Source: Lunatimonas lonarensis
GTDB lineage: Bacteria; Bacteroidota; Bacteroidia; Cytophagales; Cyclobacteriaceae
Length of the DNA stretch: 64,000 nt
Assembly: GCF_000390185.1 (NCBI RefSeq)
Contig: NZ_AQHR01000110.1
Location: forward strand, 1-64,000
Direction: 5' to 3'
A program made the translations under genes and the position numbers. The notes under the pieces are model-generated. The model made no database searches, was not told the DNA's origin, and saw only the letters and a program-made list of their open reading frames with translations. Shown here piece after piece: positions 43,072 through 52,856 of this stretch. The stretch's first letter is position 1, and each line of letters opens with the position of its first letter.

Positions 43072-43788
43072 TCAACCCCCGGTTTTTTCGGGGGTTATTT
43101 TTTTAGGGTCTATCAAGTGGCTCCGTACTCCCATAACTATCAGGAGTTGCGCCATGGTATAGGTACCCATGATCAAGACACCTGCATCTTCGATCGGCTG
43201 GTAAAACCGGTTGAGCGCCAAGATGGAATCTGAGACCAAAAAAAGCACCGCGCCCAGAAACACCTGCCAAAAACTGGCTGCGTTTGTTCTTCCGAACCGC
43301 TCCCTCGCCATGGTCGTCATCATCACGATCGCCATGATATAAATTACCACAGGTACTTGGAGATCCTGTAGATTTTTCCGAATGAGAAAATATACGAAGG
43401 CTGCGGCGATGTAGATGGGCAGGTTAAACAGAAAGGTTTGTACGAAATTCACCTTTAGAGGATTAAATCCATGGTTTTGGGTTAGTTTAAACGCTATGAT
43501 GTAGCAAATATGCGTCATCAGAAAGGCGCCCAAGCCGTAAAGGAACAGGTTGGAAAAAAGTAAAAGAGAATCTCCGGCTATTGAAAAGACCAATCCGGCA
43601 GCCACGCTTTTTCGAAGGATGCTTCCTTTTATACTTTTGGTACTGGTCAAAAAATAGAACAACAGGCCGGTTACGATCAGCGGCTTGCTAAAATACCGCA
43701 ACTGCGATTCGCCCTGGGTCAGAAATGCCATGTCTGCGACAGCGGCCAAAAGAAACAAGTAAAGCCAAGCGATTCCTTTTCGGTACAT
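43072..43788 (-). CDS. lysoplasmalogenase (YhhN/TMEM86 family)
   Basis: A 238-residue membrane protein with about eight hydrophobic segments. Family motifs are YFSKPLIVTGLLFYFL near residue 32 and LVSDSILALNRF near 190, together with SIAGDSLLLF; the Asp residues are the likely catalytic ones. The family hydrolyses vinyl ether lysolipids, though bacterial roles are little studied. Confidence 0.8.
   Translation of the reverse strand: MYRKGIAWLYLFLLAAVADMAFLTQGESQLRYFSKPLIVTGLLFYFLTSTKSIKGSILRKSVAAGLVFSIAGDSLLLFSNLFLYGLGAFLMTHICYIIAFKLTQNHGFNPLKVNFVQTFLFNLPIYIAAAFVYFLIRKNLQDLQVPVVIYIMAIVMMTTMARERFGRTNAASFWQVFLGAVLFLVSDSILALNRFYQPIEDAGVLIMGTYTMAQLLIVMGVRSHLIDPKKITPEKTGG
43073..43104 (+). terminator. 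terminator of aspS overlapping the end of the lysoplasmalogenase gene
   Basis: AACCCCC and GGGGGTT pair around a loop of ~9 nt, followed by seven T on the plus strand. The hairpin DNA also encodes the last codons (PEKTGG) and stop of the converging gene. Confidence 0.75.
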
Positions 43789-44026
43789 ACAGGTTACAGT
43801 TCTTGGTGGGCGTTAAAGATAAAAATAAAAATCCCCGCACAAGGGGCATCGGGCAATATTCTAGCCGTAAAAGATAATTTACCAAAAATAGATCCTAAAG
43901 GCTGATTTAAGGGTGTTGCTTTTTTAATAGTTTTTTCAGAAAAATCCAATGATTCATTTGTTTGGATCGTAAAATGGCATCAACAAAAATATTTCCTTTG
44001 CAAGTCTGTTTTACCTGAATGTTAAC

Positions 44027-44034
44027 TACTTTTG
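44027..44034 (+). promoter_or_regulatory. candidate -7 box upstream of the Oar-like receptor
   Basis: TACTTTTG matches TAnnTTTG. A second match, TACCTTTG, lies at 44089-44096 and is closer (66 nt) to the start codon at 44162. Either or both may be used. Confidence 0.4.
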
Positions 44035-44161
44035 CCCTGCGGGAGCAAATGGTAATGATTTCAAAATACATTTGCCCGCCTCGATCCCTACCTTTGTACT
44101 GCCCAAAAAACCTTGTTGCGAGTTTGCAGTTATTAATTCCTGTTTTAAACCAATTACCATA

Positions 44162-47100
44162 ATGAAGCAAAATTTACTGAAGTATGTAGTTGCGTTGCTA
44201 CTGTTGGTGGTCTTCACCGAACAGTTGATGGCGCAGGGTGTGACCACTTCCGGTATCTCGGGAAGGGTGGTGGACGCCGATGGAGAGACCTTGCCGGGCG
44301 CCAATGTGTTGGCGGTTCACACGCCCTCTGGAACCAGGTACGGAGCGGTAACCAATTTGGATGGACGCTTTCAGATTCCGAATGTCCGGGTAGGCGGTCC
44401 TTATACGCTGACCGTATCCTTTATCGGGTTTGAGCCGAGTGTTCGCGAAGGCATTACGCTGGCATTGGGCCAAACGCTGAATTTGAACATCGCGATGCTG
44501 TCGGATGCAGCGGATCTGGAGGAGTTTGTAGTCAGTGCCGCGAGAGGAGAAATCATCGATGGTACCCGTACCGGGGCAGAGACGTCGATCTCCAATCAGC
44601 AAATTCAAACCATGCCAACGATAAGCCGAGGGTTTAACGATTTTACGCGGATGACCCCCCAGGCAGATATCAAGGGCGATGCCATTTCGATCGGTGGTAT
44701 GAACAACCGCTTCAATCAGGTGACCATAGACGGAGCGGTGAGCAACGACGTATTCGGACTGGCAGCCTCCGGAACCAATGGTGGGCAAACCGGAACCTCT
44801 CCGATCTCTTTGGACGCTATCGAGACATTCCAAGTACAGATCGCGCCTTATGACGTGACTTTGGGAGGTTTTGCGGGCGGAGGTGTTTCCGCAGTTACCC
44901 GTTCCGGAACCAATGAATTTTCCGGTTCTGTGTTCCATTATTTCAGAAACCAAAATCTCGCCGGGTTGACGCCTACGGATGATCCAAACCAGGAGCGAAC
45001 CCGTTTCAACAATTTCTCCGATCGTCAGACCGGCTTTCGAATTGGTGGCCCGATTATAAAGGATAAGCTATTCTTCTTCCTGAACGGTGAGATTACCGAT
45101 AACACGACGCCATTGGGATTTATGCCTGGCACGCCTGATTCGGAAATCACCGCTGCTGAGGCCATGCGGGTCGCTAGTATTCTGAGAAATCAGTACGGCT
45201 ATGATCCAGGTTCTTGGGAAGATCAGTTCTCTACTTCCTCTTCCGAGAAGTTGTTTGTCCGTTTTGATTACAACATTGACGATAGAAACAAGCTGACACT
45301 CCGGCATAGTTATAACAAAGGAGAAGCGGTGCAGTTAAACCGTGGGCAGCGGGTGCTTACCTTCTCCAATGGTGCCATCCTTCGATCCAGCCCAACCCAT
45401 TCGTCGGTATTGGAGCTTAGCAGCAGGCTATCTAACAATGCATCCAATAAATTGCTTATCGGCTATACAAACATCCGCGAGCCGCGTACAGCACCCGGAG
45501 AGCCATTCCCTAGGGGAACGATCAACATAGGGTCTGCCAGGACGATCAATTTCGGAACAGAGGCATTCTCTACCGTCAACCAGCTTAACCAGGATGTGCT
45601 CACCATCACCGACAACCTTGAGCTGTACCGAGGCAAACACACCATTACCTTGGGTACGCACAACGAGTACTATAATATCTACAACGCCTTCATAGGTGAA
45701 AACTTTGGTACCTACCAGTTTGCCAATTTGGACTTTTTTGAGCAGGGACGTGCCAGCCGTTTTTCTTACCAGTATTCCATCACCGACAACCCTCGGGAAG
45801 GAGCTGAATTTGGTGCCATGCAGTTTGGAGTTTATGGGCAGGATCAGATCCAGGTAAACGAGAATTTCTCCCTAACTGCGGGTGTTAGATTGGATGTACC
45901 GGTCTATTTGGATAATCCCCGTACAAACAGCGACTTTAACAACAGTATTCTGGCCTCTCAATTTGGTGTACAAAATGACCGGTTGCCCAAACCAGCTTTC
46001 ATGTTCAGTCCAAGGGTCGGTTTTAACTATAATGTGGATGGGAAAAGCGAAACCCAGCTGCGAGGCGGAACGGGTGTGTTTACCAGTAGGTTCCCGTTTG
46101 TTTGGATGAGCGGTGCATTTACACAGAGTGGTGTGCTGTTAAATATCCATCAGATTGGTCAAAACAACGCAGATCCTCCAACTGTCACCTTCAATCCAGA
46201 TCCCTTCAGCCAAACGCCAAATCCAAGTGGACAAGGCCCAGGGGGAAGGATGACGGTGGTAGATAGGAATTTCAAACTTCCTCAGATCTGGCGGACCAAC
46301 TTTGGGGTAGATCAAAAATTGCCTTGGTGGGGATTAATTGCGACCGTTGACCTGATGTATTCCAAGAATCTACATACGTTCCAGTTTACCCAGATCAACC
46401 AGATCGAATCCACTGGGAACCTGATCGGATCGGGTGATAACCGGGCCATTTGGCCTAATCCAAACAACGATAAGAAGATTTTGAGGAATTATGATGAGGT
46501 AATCTACATCAGCAACACTAATGCAGGTCATGCGATGTCAGGGACTTTCCAGATTCAGAAACCCTTTGAGAATGGTTTTTACGGATCCCTTGCCTACACC
46601 TTCACCAATTCCAGGGACTTGTTTCCAGGCACTTCCTCGCAAAACCACAGCAACTGGAGGCCACTGCCTACCGTCAACGGAATCAATCAGGCGGAAGTTG
46701 CCAACTCACCCTTCAACACAGGAAGTAGGATAGTGGGCTCAGCATCCTACCGCAAGGAGTACCTCGGCAAGTTTGCCACCACCGTATCCATGTTCTATAA
46801 TGGTCAGTCGGGCGCATTGTTTTCTTACGTGCACAACGGTGACCTAAATCGGGAGGACGTTTCCGGTGGACAAAACAATGACCTGATCTACATCCCCAGA
46901 AATGCGTTGGATGCCAGCGAAATCCGCTTCTTGGATGGCTATAACCGTGGAGGACAGGTAATTTCGGCAGCGCAGCAGGCTCAGGAGTTTGAGGATTTCA
47001 TCAATTCACAGAAATACCTAAGGGAGAGAAGGGGGCAATACGCCGAAAGAAACGGTTCGAGACACCCCTTTACCCATCAGTTTGATGTGAAAATCATTCA

Positions 47101-47395
47101 GGATATATTCACTAATATCGGAGGAAAGGAGAACGTACTGCAGCTTACTTTTGACGTTTTCAACGTAGGGAATCTTATCAACAAAAACTGGGGACGACAG
47201 TATAGCTGGAGTTCAGGTTACTTTGACAACTCCTTCCAGGTGCTGAGGCTTACAAACCAAGCGAACCTTCAAAATGAACAGCCTGTGTTTACGTTCGATC
47301 CGGTACGGGACAACAGTCCGTGGACTATCTCTGACGACGCGATCGGCGGTTCACGATGGGTAGGTCAGCTGGGTATCAGGTATATTTTCAACTAA
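44162..47395 (+). CDS. Oar-like TonB-dependent outer-membrane protein
   Basis: A 1077-residue outer-membrane protein. Signal peptide MKQNLLKYVVALLLLVVFTEQLMA; then a carboxypeptidase-regulatory-like beta-sandwich (ISGRVVDADGETLPGANVLAV, DGRFQIPNVRVGG); a plug-like domain (IQTMPTISRGFNDFTRMTPQ, then DAIETFQVQIAPYDVTLGGFAGGGVSAVT); and a long beta-barrel ending LGIRYIFN with a terminal aromatic-like residue pattern. Such Oar proteins act as TonB-dependent transporters or, in Myxococcus, in adhesion and peptide export. ATG at 44162 is set by the signal peptide. Substrate unknown; no SusD-like partner follows. Confidence 0.85.
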   Translation: MKQNLLKYVVALLLLVVFTEQLMAQGVTTSGISGRVVDADGETLPGANVLAVHTPSGTRYGAVTNLDGRFQIPNVRVGGPYTLTVSFIGFEPSVREGITLALGQTLNLNIAMLSDAADLEEFVVSAARGEIIDGTRTGAETSISNQQIQTMPTISRGFNDFTRMTPQADIKGDAISIGGMNNRFNQVTIDGAVSNDVFGLAASGTNGGQTGTSPISLDAIETFQVQIAPYDVTLGGFAGGGVSAVTRSGTNEFSGSVFHYFRNQNLAGLTPTDDPNQERTRFNNFSDRQTGFRIGGPIIKDKLFFFLNGEITDNTTPLGFMPGTPDSEITAAEAMRVASILRNQYGYDPGSWEDQFSTSSSEKLFVRFDYNIDDRNKLTLRHSYNKGEAVQLNRGQRVLTFSNGAILRSSPTHSSVLELSSRLSNNASNKLLIGYTNIREPRTAPGEPFPRGTINIGSARTINFGTEAFSTVNQLNQDVLTITDNLELYRGKHTITLGTHNEYYNIYNAFIGENFGTYQFANLDFFEQGRASRFSYQYSITDNPREGAEFGAMQFGVYGQDQIQVNENFSLTAGVRLDVPVYLDNPRTNSDFNNSILASQFGVQNDRLPKPAFMFSPRVGFNYNVDGKSETQLRGGTGVFTSRFPFVWMSGAFTQSGVLLNIHQIGQNNADPPTVTFNPDPFSQTPNPSGQGPGGRMTVVDRNFKLPQIWRTNFGVDQKLPWWGLIATVDLMYSKNLHTFQFTQINQIESTGNLIGSGDNRAIWPNPNNDKKILRNYDEVIYISNTNAGHAMSGTFQIQKPFENGFYGSLAYTFTNSRDLFPGTSSQNHSNWRPLPTVNGINQAEVANSPFNTGSRIVGSASYRKEYLGKFATTVSMFYNGQSGALFSYVHNGDLNREDVSGGQNNDLIYIPRNALDASEIRFLDGYNRGGQVISAAQQAQEFEDFINSQKYLRERRGQYAERNGSRHPFTHQFDVKIIQDIFTNIGGKENVLQLTFDVFNVGNLINKNWGRQYSWSSGYFDNSFQVLRLTNQANLQNEQPVFTFDPVRDNSPWTISDDAIGGSRWVGQLGIRYIFN

Positions 47396-47413
47396 TAGCG
47401 AAAGCGTAGAAAT

Positions 47414-47451
47414 TCAAAAGGGACTGTCCTGAGCGGCAGTCCCTTTTTTTT
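47414..47451 (+). terminator. terminator after the Oar-like gene
   Basis: AAAGGGACTG and CAGTCCCTTT pair around a ~10-nt loop and are followed by a run of T. Confidence 0.85.
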
Positions 47452-47529
47452 GGATTGGGGATGGTAGGCAGCGGTACCTAATCGACAGCCAAACAGAGTA
47501 CCCATTAGAACGCATGTAGCCTCAAGCAG

Positions 47530-48453
47530 CTACCCTAATGGGATGTACTGGCTTAGATGGTTTCTTGCGGTCAAAATAGCTGTACGGATGTCCTCGGAGG
47601 ATTTTTCGAAAGCTTTGTCTTCTACCTCGATGCAGCACGGGCCCCGATAGCCCACATCGGTCAGTGCAGCGATGAAGCGACCCCAGTTTACATCGCCCAG
47701 TCCGGGTATTTTTGGAGAATGGTACTCCAGGGGATTGGCCAAAATACCTACCCGATCCAATTTTTCCTTGTATACTTTTACGTCTTTTAGGTGGATGTGA
47801 TGTAGGCGGTCCTTGTAATCATAGATCGGTCGGATGGGATCCATCTGCATCCAGACCAAATGAGAAGGGTCGTAATTCAAACCAAAATGGGCATCAGGAA
47901 TGATGGTAAACATCTGGTCCCATACAGCGGGGGATATGGCCAGGTTTTTTCCTCCGGGCCACTCGTCATTGGTGAAGAGCATGGGGCAGTTTTCGATTGC
48001 CACTTTTATCCCCAAGGAGCCGGCATGCGCCACTATATCAGGAAAACGCTCTGCAAAGAGTGCCAGGTTATCGGGAATATTACGGGAGGGGTTTCTGCCT
48101 ACAAAGGTGTTCACCACCGGAATACCCAATAAGGCGGCCGCACTGATTACCTTTTTTATATGGTCGATTGCCTGCGCTGCTTTCTCTTCATCGGGATCCA
48201 TCGGATTTGGGTAAAAGCCCAATCCGGAAATAAACACCTTTTTGTCACGTTGAACTGCATGGATGTGGGCGATGGCTTCCCGGTCAAGCGCATCAACGTT
48301 GATATGGGTAACACCCGCATAGCGCCTCTCTGCTTTTCCCTTTGGCCAACACATGATTTCCACACATCCGAACTGCTGCTCAGACGCAAAAGCCATCACT
48401 TCTTCAAACGAACTGTCCGGCATGATGGCACTCACAAATCCTAGTTTCAACAT
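47530..48453 (-). CDS. sugar phosphate isomerase/epimerase family TIM-barrel protein
   Basis: A 307-residue AP-endonuclease 2-like barrel. Metal-site motifs: VEIMCWP, VAIENCPML, GLNYDPSHLVW, HHIHLKDV and CCIEVEDK, matching xylose isomerase-like epimerases. No signal peptide. The substrate is unknown; such proteins often serve in carbohydrate or inositol breakdown. It stands alone between the receptor and the thiamin operon. Confidence 0.8.
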   Translation of the reverse strand: MLKLGFVSAIMPDSSFEEVMAFASEQQFGCVEIMCWPKGKAERRYAGVTHINVDALDREAIAHIHAVQRDKKVFISGLGFYPNPMDPDEEKAAQAIDHIKKVISAAALLGIPVVNTFVGRNPSRNIPDNLALFAERFPDIVAHAGSLGIKVAIENCPMLFTNDEWPGGKNLAISPAVWDQMFTIIPDAHFGLNYDPSHLVWMQMDPIRPIYDYKDRLHHIHLKDVKVYKEKLDRVGILANPLEYHSPKIPGLGDVNWGRFIAALTDVGYRGPCCIEVEDKAFEKSSEDIRTAILTARNHLSQYIPLG

Positions 48454-48556
48454 GATTTTCTATTTGGTTAATTTTCGTGTAGCTAAAATTAATCAAATCT
48501 ACTCTACCTCCCAGTTTCGCGGTTTGTTTTTTAGTGGCTTTGGTGGATGCAAAAGG

Positions 48557-49216
48557 CTAGATTGGCCAACTTTCCTGTCGGTAGGCAGCATCCCAAAACA
48601 TCCACTCCAATCGGGTGGCTGTTATAAATGCCTCTGTCATGGCTTGTTCGGTCTTAAGGTCGGCATGCTCGGCCAGTTTATCCGCAATGGCTAGGGCTCT
48701 ATTGACCGATTTGGAGAAGGCCTCTCCGGCATAGGTATCAATCCATTCCTTGTAAGGGTTTTCCCGATCGGCTCGCTGCTGCGCGTAAATATGCTCTCCA
48801 ACCTTCTGATAGATCCAGAAGCAGGGGAGTACCGCGGCCACGGCCTCCTCCACATTGGCTACAGCCGCTTTGGTCAATAGAAAGTGGGTGTACAGCAAAC
48901 AAGTTGGTGAGGGCGTAACTGCCTGCTCGTTCACACCGAACAGCTTGAAGTAACCGGTATGCAATGCCCGCTCCACCACGATGGCACCGGTGGCAAATTC
49001 ACTGAAGGCCAGCATGTGGTCGCTATCGGTGAGCCGCCCACCAATAATGGCCAGTGCTCTTCCGAAGTCTTTCAAGTAGAGCGCATCCTGTGCCATGTAA
49101 AAGGTGAATTTTTGTAAGGGCAGGGTGCCATGCATCAACTCTTGATTGAAGGGCATGGCAATGATTTTATCATAAAGCGGCCTGGCTTCTTCCCATACTT
49201 TAGTTGTCCAGTTCAT
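48557..49216 (-). CDS. tenA: aminopyrimidine aminohydrolase TenA
   Basis: A 219-residue helical TenA-type enzyme that salvages thiamin breakdown products to HMP. Motifs: MPFNQELMHGTLPLQKFTFYMAQDALYLKDF (start region, quoted in part), and YQKVGEHIYAQ plus WIDTYAGEAF near the C-terminus. ATG at 49216 (MNWTTKVWEEARPLYDKI) is chosen; it overlaps thiD by 17 bp. Last gene of the riboswitch-controlled thiamin operon. Confidence 0.85.
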   Translation of the reverse strand: MNWTTKVWEEARPLYDKIIAMPFNQELMHGTLPLQKFTFYMAQDALYLKDFGRALAIIGGRLTDSDHMLAFSEFATGAIVVERALHTGYFKLFGVNEQAVTPSPTCLLYTHFLLTKAAVANVEEAVAAVLPCFWIYQKVGEHIYAQQRADRENPYKEWIDTYAGEAFSKSVNRALAIADKLAEHADLKTEQAMTEAFITATRLEWMFWDAAYRQESWPI

Positions 49217-50033
49217 AGATCTCCAATTTTTTGGGTGAATGAAAATGGTTGAGTGGGCCACTGCCCTTGCCGGTGACTACATCCTTACCGGTGTCCAAGG
49301 CCTCCCATACATAGGCGGAAGCGGATGCGACTGCATCTACAAGGGCTGCGCCTTTTGCGAGTTCTACGGCAATAGCCGATGAGAGTGTACACCCGGTACC
49401 GTGGCCGTTCTGGGTGTTTATATACGGTTTTTCCAGTATCCGATAGGCCTTGTAGCCCCAAAGCAGCAGATCTGCCACTAGCTCGCCCCGTAGATGTCCT
49501 CCTTTTACCAGGACGGCCTGGGCTCCCAGATCGAATATATCCAGGGCCGCATCCAGCAGTTGGTTCTTTTCGGTAATAGGCCGCTGAACCAGCATTTCCG
49601 CTTCGTATAGGTTTGGCGTAATCAGTTGGGCGCGGGGGAAAAGCATTTCGATAAGCGCTGACACCGTTTCTTCGGCGATCAATCGGTCACCACTAGTTGC
49701 GACCATCACCGGATCCAATACCACTGGAATGTTGGGGTAGGCATGTAGGCAGTCGGCCACGACGCGAACGACCTCTGGACGATCCAGCATCCCGATCTTA
49801 ATGGCATCCGGCCCGATATCCTCCATCACTGCTTCCAATTGGGCCTGCACAATTACCGGTGGAATGGGATGAATGGCCCGAACCCCCCGGGTGTTTTGAG
49901 CGGTTACGGCGGTAATCACCGAGGTGGCATAACAACCCAGCGCAGAGATGGTTTTTAGGTCGGCCTGTATACCGGCACCTCCTCCGCTGTCAGATCCTGC
50001 GATGGTCAGAACGGATTTATACTTTTTCTTCAT
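49200..50033 (-). CDS. thiD: hydroxymethylpyrimidine/phosphomethylpyrimidine kinase
   Basis: A 277-residue ribokinase-fold kinase phosphorylating HMP and HMP-P. Motifs: TIAGSDSGGGAGIQADLKTI (quoted as the start signature), VLDPVMVATSGDRLI and NGHGTGCTLSSAIA (catalytic Asp region variant with GTGC). Third gene in the operon, 73 bp after thiE. Confidence 0.95.
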   Translation of the reverse strand: MKKKYKSVLTIAGSDSGGGAGIQADLKTISALGCYATSVITAVTAQNTRGVRAIHPIPPVIVQAQLEAVMEDIGPDAIKIGMLDRPEVVRVVADCLHAYPNIPVVLDPVMVATSGDRLIAEETVSALIEMLFPRAQLITPNLYEAEMLVQRPITEKNQLLDAALDIFDLGAQAVLVKGGHLRGELVADLLLWGYKAYRILEKPYINTQNGHGTGCTLSSAIAVELAKGAALVDAVASASAYVWEALDTGKDVVTGKGSGPLNHFHSPKKLEIYELDN

Positions 50034-50106
50034 TTCTTTAACACTATTTTTAAATGATCACATCTTGTCACGACAATCGGGAGAATCTTACATACACTGT
50101 GTGAAT

Positions 50107-50754
50107 CTACCTGCATGTTAAGCCGTTTTCTATTTCCCTTAGAAACCGTTCGGCGGTTATACCAGGATTCGCCGCCCCACATATAGCCGATACGATGGCC
50201 AGGCAATCGGCTCCTTGGGCGATAACATCCGAGGCATTGCCGGTGTTGATGTTGCCAATGGCTACCAATGGTTTATCTGTTTTCTCACGTAACCATCGCA
50301 ATCCATCCAAACCCCAAGATCCGTAGGTGTCGGGTTTGGTAGGGGTAGGGAAGATGGGGCTTACGCCAAAGTACCATGCCTCCGCCGCTGATGGATCGCT
50401 TAGGTTACCACGATGATCCAGGGAGAGTCCGATTGGGGTTGATCGTCCCAATTGCTCCTTTGCCAACAACAGGGGCAGGTCCTGCTGGCCAACATGCAGT
50501 CCAAAAGCTCCTACTGCGTGCGCGACATCGACGGCATCGTTGATAATTAATGGGACGCCATAGGTTTCGCACAGCTCCTTGGCGCGTAGGGCTTTTTCCA
50601 CAAAGAGATCTTTGCTTAGGTACTTCTCGCGCAGTTGGACCAGTTGTACTCCTCCTTTAAGCGCTTCCTCCAGTACCCAGAAAAAGTCTCTTCCCATACA
50701 TGCTTCTTGGTCTGTGACTAGATACAACCGATAGGGAAACTCAGGTTGGTTCAT
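50107..50754 (-). CDS. thiE: thiamine-phosphate synthase
   Basis: A 215-residue barrel joining HMP-PP and thiazole phosphate. Motifs: LYLVTDQE, VQLVQLREKYLS, LIINDAVDVA, GLHVGQQDLP, FGVSPIFPTPTK and VAIGNINTGNA. The start overlaps the end of thiM by 14 bp. Confidence 0.95.
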   Translation of the reverse strand: MNQPEFPYRLYLVTDQEACMGRDFFWVLEEALKGGVQLVQLREKYLSKDLFVEKALRAKELCETYGVPLIINDAVDVAHAVGAFGLHVGQQDLPLLLAKEQLGRSTPIGLSLDHRGNLSDPSAAEAWYFGVSPIFPTPTKPDTYGSWGLDGLRWLREKTDKPLVAIGNINTGNASDVIAQGADCLAIVSAICGAANPGITAERFLREIENGLTCR

Positions 50755-51532
50755 TGCGGGTAAGCTTAGCCCTATCCAACAATTGCTTGTCAGTCAGGGA
50801 AAACAAGGCATCGTAAAAATGCAACTGTAGGGAACCGGGGCCAGTGGATTTTTCGGCGGCAAGTTCTCCGGCAACACCCATTACGGTCATAGCATTCACA
50901 GTAGCCTCAAAGGGATCTTCCTCGGCACCCAAAAATGCTCCTATCATCACCGATGCTGTACAGCCCATGCCGGTTACCCTTGGCATCCATTCGTGTCCGT
51001 TTTCGATCCGGACTGTGCGGTGGCGGTCGATGACAAAATCGGACGCTCCCGAAATGCATACCACGGTGTCGAACTGGGTGGCCAATTGCCGGCCTGCATC
51101 CACCGCTTCCTCTGAGCGGTTCGCACTGTCTACACCCCTAGACGCTACGGCCACGTTGGCCAGGGATAGAATTTCAGAAGCGTTTCCGCGTATCACGGTT
51201 GGTTTAAAGGCGATGAGCTGCCCTAGTACTTCGTTTCTGTACGGGGTGGCACCGGCACCCACGGGATCCAGTACCCAGGGTTTGCCCAGTTCCAGGGCAT
51301 GTTGGGCTGCCAACGCCATACTTTCTACCCAATAGTCATCCAGCGTACCAATGTTCACGACCAAGGCATGTACAATGGACACCATATCCCTCACTTCCTT
51401 GTGGGCGTGTGCCATAATCGGAGATGCGCCAACTGCAAGTAGCGCATTGGCGGTATTATTCATCACGACGTAATTCGTGATGCTTTGCACGAGTGGTGCG
51501 GTTTGCCTTAGTTTTTCGAGTGCTTGTTCCAT
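50741..51532 (-). CDS. thiM: hydroxyethylthiazole kinase
   Basis: A 263-residue kinase salvaging the thiazole moiety of thiamin. Motifs: PLVQSITNYVVMNNTANALLAVGASP (partly quoted), WVLDPVGAGAT, IRGNASEI and VTGMGCTASVM with the catalytic Cys. First gene of the operon, with a good ribosome site (AGGAG, 7 nt before ATG). No thiC or thiG genes are here, so the operon is for salvage rather than full synthesis. Confidence 0.95.
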   Translation of the reverse strand: MEQALEKLRQTAPLVQSITNYVVMNNTANALLAVGASPIMAHAHKEVRDMVSIVHALVVNIGTLDDYWVESMALAAQHALELGKPWVLDPVGAGATPYRNEVLGQLIAFKPTVIRGNASEILSLANVAVASRGVDSANRSEEAVDAGRQLATQFDTVVCISGASDFVIDRHRTVRIENGHEWMPRVTGMGCTASVMIGAFLGAEEDPFEATVNAMTVMGVAGELAAEKSTGPGSLQLHFYDALFSLTDKQLLDRAKLTRNEPT

Positions 51533-51553
51533 TTGCTCCTTTTGGTTAGGTTA

Positions 51554-51672
51554 AAAAACTTTAGGAGCTACCCATGCTTGGGTATGGAACACTTTTTCCT
51601 TCGTCGGTATGACCCGCATCAGGTTCAAAGGGTATGATCTCAGCCCAGCAGTTGGGCACCCCTAAAGTTTGT
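51554..51672 (-). ncRNA. TPP (THI-box) riboswitch
   Basis: On the minus strand it holds the two conserved parts GGGCTGAGATCATACCC and GAACCTGATGCGGGTCATACC, with closing sequence GAAGGAAA. Ten bases at the 5' edge (AAACTTTAGG) pair perfectly with CCTAAAGTTT at the 3' edge, giving a long outer P1 stem followed by a T-run. The 3' strand GCTCCT (51563-51568) is also complementary to the thiM ribosome site AGGAGC (51535-51540). It controls thiM-thiE-thiD-tenA. Confidence 0.95.
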
Positions 51673-51701
51673 ATGTTTGAAGCCTAAATTTAGCGCAAAA
51701 C

Positions 51702-52856
51702 TCACAGCTTGCAAAGAATTTCGCCCGCCCTGTCCAAGATTTCGTCGTCTTTTGCAAAGCAGAAGCGCAACAGTTTGTCGTCCTGTCGGTCCTGATAAAA
51801 TACCGAAACCGGAATGGAAGCTACTTTTATTTCCTTGGTCAAGCGTACAGCTAGGTCATAGTCGTGCTCATCGGTGATTTTTTCGTAAGACACGATCTGG
51901 AAAAAACTTCCATTTGAAGGGGTAAAGGTGAAACGGGAGGCTGCGATCGCTGCATTGAACCGGTCTCTTTTACGCTGGTAAAAGGCCGACAGCGTTTCGT
52001 AGTGCTCGGGAATTTTCAAAAAATCTGCCAGCGCATACTGCAGCGGTGTGGGCGTACTGAACGTAATAAACTGGTGTATCCGCCGGAATTCATCGGTAAG
52101 GGGCTTGGGTGCTAGGCAGTATCCGATTTTCCAGCCGGTGACATGGTAGGTCTTGCCAAATGAGCCACAAACAAAGCTTCGCTCTTTCAATACCGGATGG
52201 GTCATCATGGAGTGGTGTTTCTCCCCGTCAAAAACGATGTGTTCGTACACTTCGTCGCTGATAACATAAATATCCCTATTCCGTATCAGGTTGGCCAATT
52301 GCCCCAGATCCTGCTTGCTAAATACGGTTCCAACGGGATTATGGGGCGTGTTGACCATAATCGCCTTGGTTTTGTCTGTAATTTTTCCGCGCACCTGTTC
52401 CCAGTCTATCCGAAAATCCGGCGCGCTCAGGCGTACATACACCGGTATACCTCCGTTAAGGTCAATGGCCGGTCGGTAGCTATCGTAGGCGGGTTCAAAT
52501 ACAATGACTTCGTCTCCCCTCTGCACCACTGCGGTCACGGCACAGAAGATGGCTTCGGTAGCCCCGGAAACGATCGTCACTTCATCTTCTGGATGGTAAT
52601 CCACCCCATATACGCTAGCCGTCTTTTCGGCCAACTGTTCCTTTAGGGCTGGCACACCGCTCATCGGCGCATACTGATTGAAACCTCTGCGCATGTAATC
52701 TGCCACCAGATTGGTAAGCTCAGGGGCGCAGTTGAAGCTGGGAAAACCTTGGGAAAGGTTGTAGGCGTTTTCATCGGTTGCCAGCTTGGACATCACGGTA
52801 AAGATCGTGGTGCCTGCATAGGGTAGTTTGGAGGGTAGATGTGTGATTTCAGCCAT
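51702..52856 (-). CDS. methionine aminotransferase-like PLP enzyme
   Basis: A 384-residue class I aminotransferase of the YbdL type. Motifs: NLSQGFPSFNCAPEL, NTPHNPVG (cofactor Asn region), VISDEVYEHIVF, and the Schiff-base Lys in SFGKTYHVTGWKIGYC (SFGKT... with K at ~236), then LRFCFAKDDEIL. It would interconvert methionine and its 2-oxo acid. Start ATG 52856 matches family length. Confidence 0.8.
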   Translation of the reverse strand: MAEITHLPSKLPYAGTTIFTVMSKLATDENAYNLSQGFPSFNCAPELTNLVADYMRRGFNQYAPMSGVPALKEQLAEKTASVYGVDYHPEDEVTIVSGATEAIFCAVTAVVQRGDEVIVFEPAYDSYRPAIDLNGGIPVYVRLSAPDFRIDWEQVRGKITDKTKAIMVNTPHNPVGTVFSKQDLGQLANLIRNRDIYVISDEVYEHIVFDGEKHHSMMTHPVLKERSFVCGSFGKTYHVTGWKIGYCLAPKPLTDEFRRIHQFITFSTPTPLQYALADFLKIPEHYETLSAFYQRKRDRFNAAIAASRFTFTPSNGSFFQIVSYEKITDEHDYDLAVRLTKEIKVASIPVSVFYQDRQDDKLLRFCFAKDDEILDRAGEILCKL

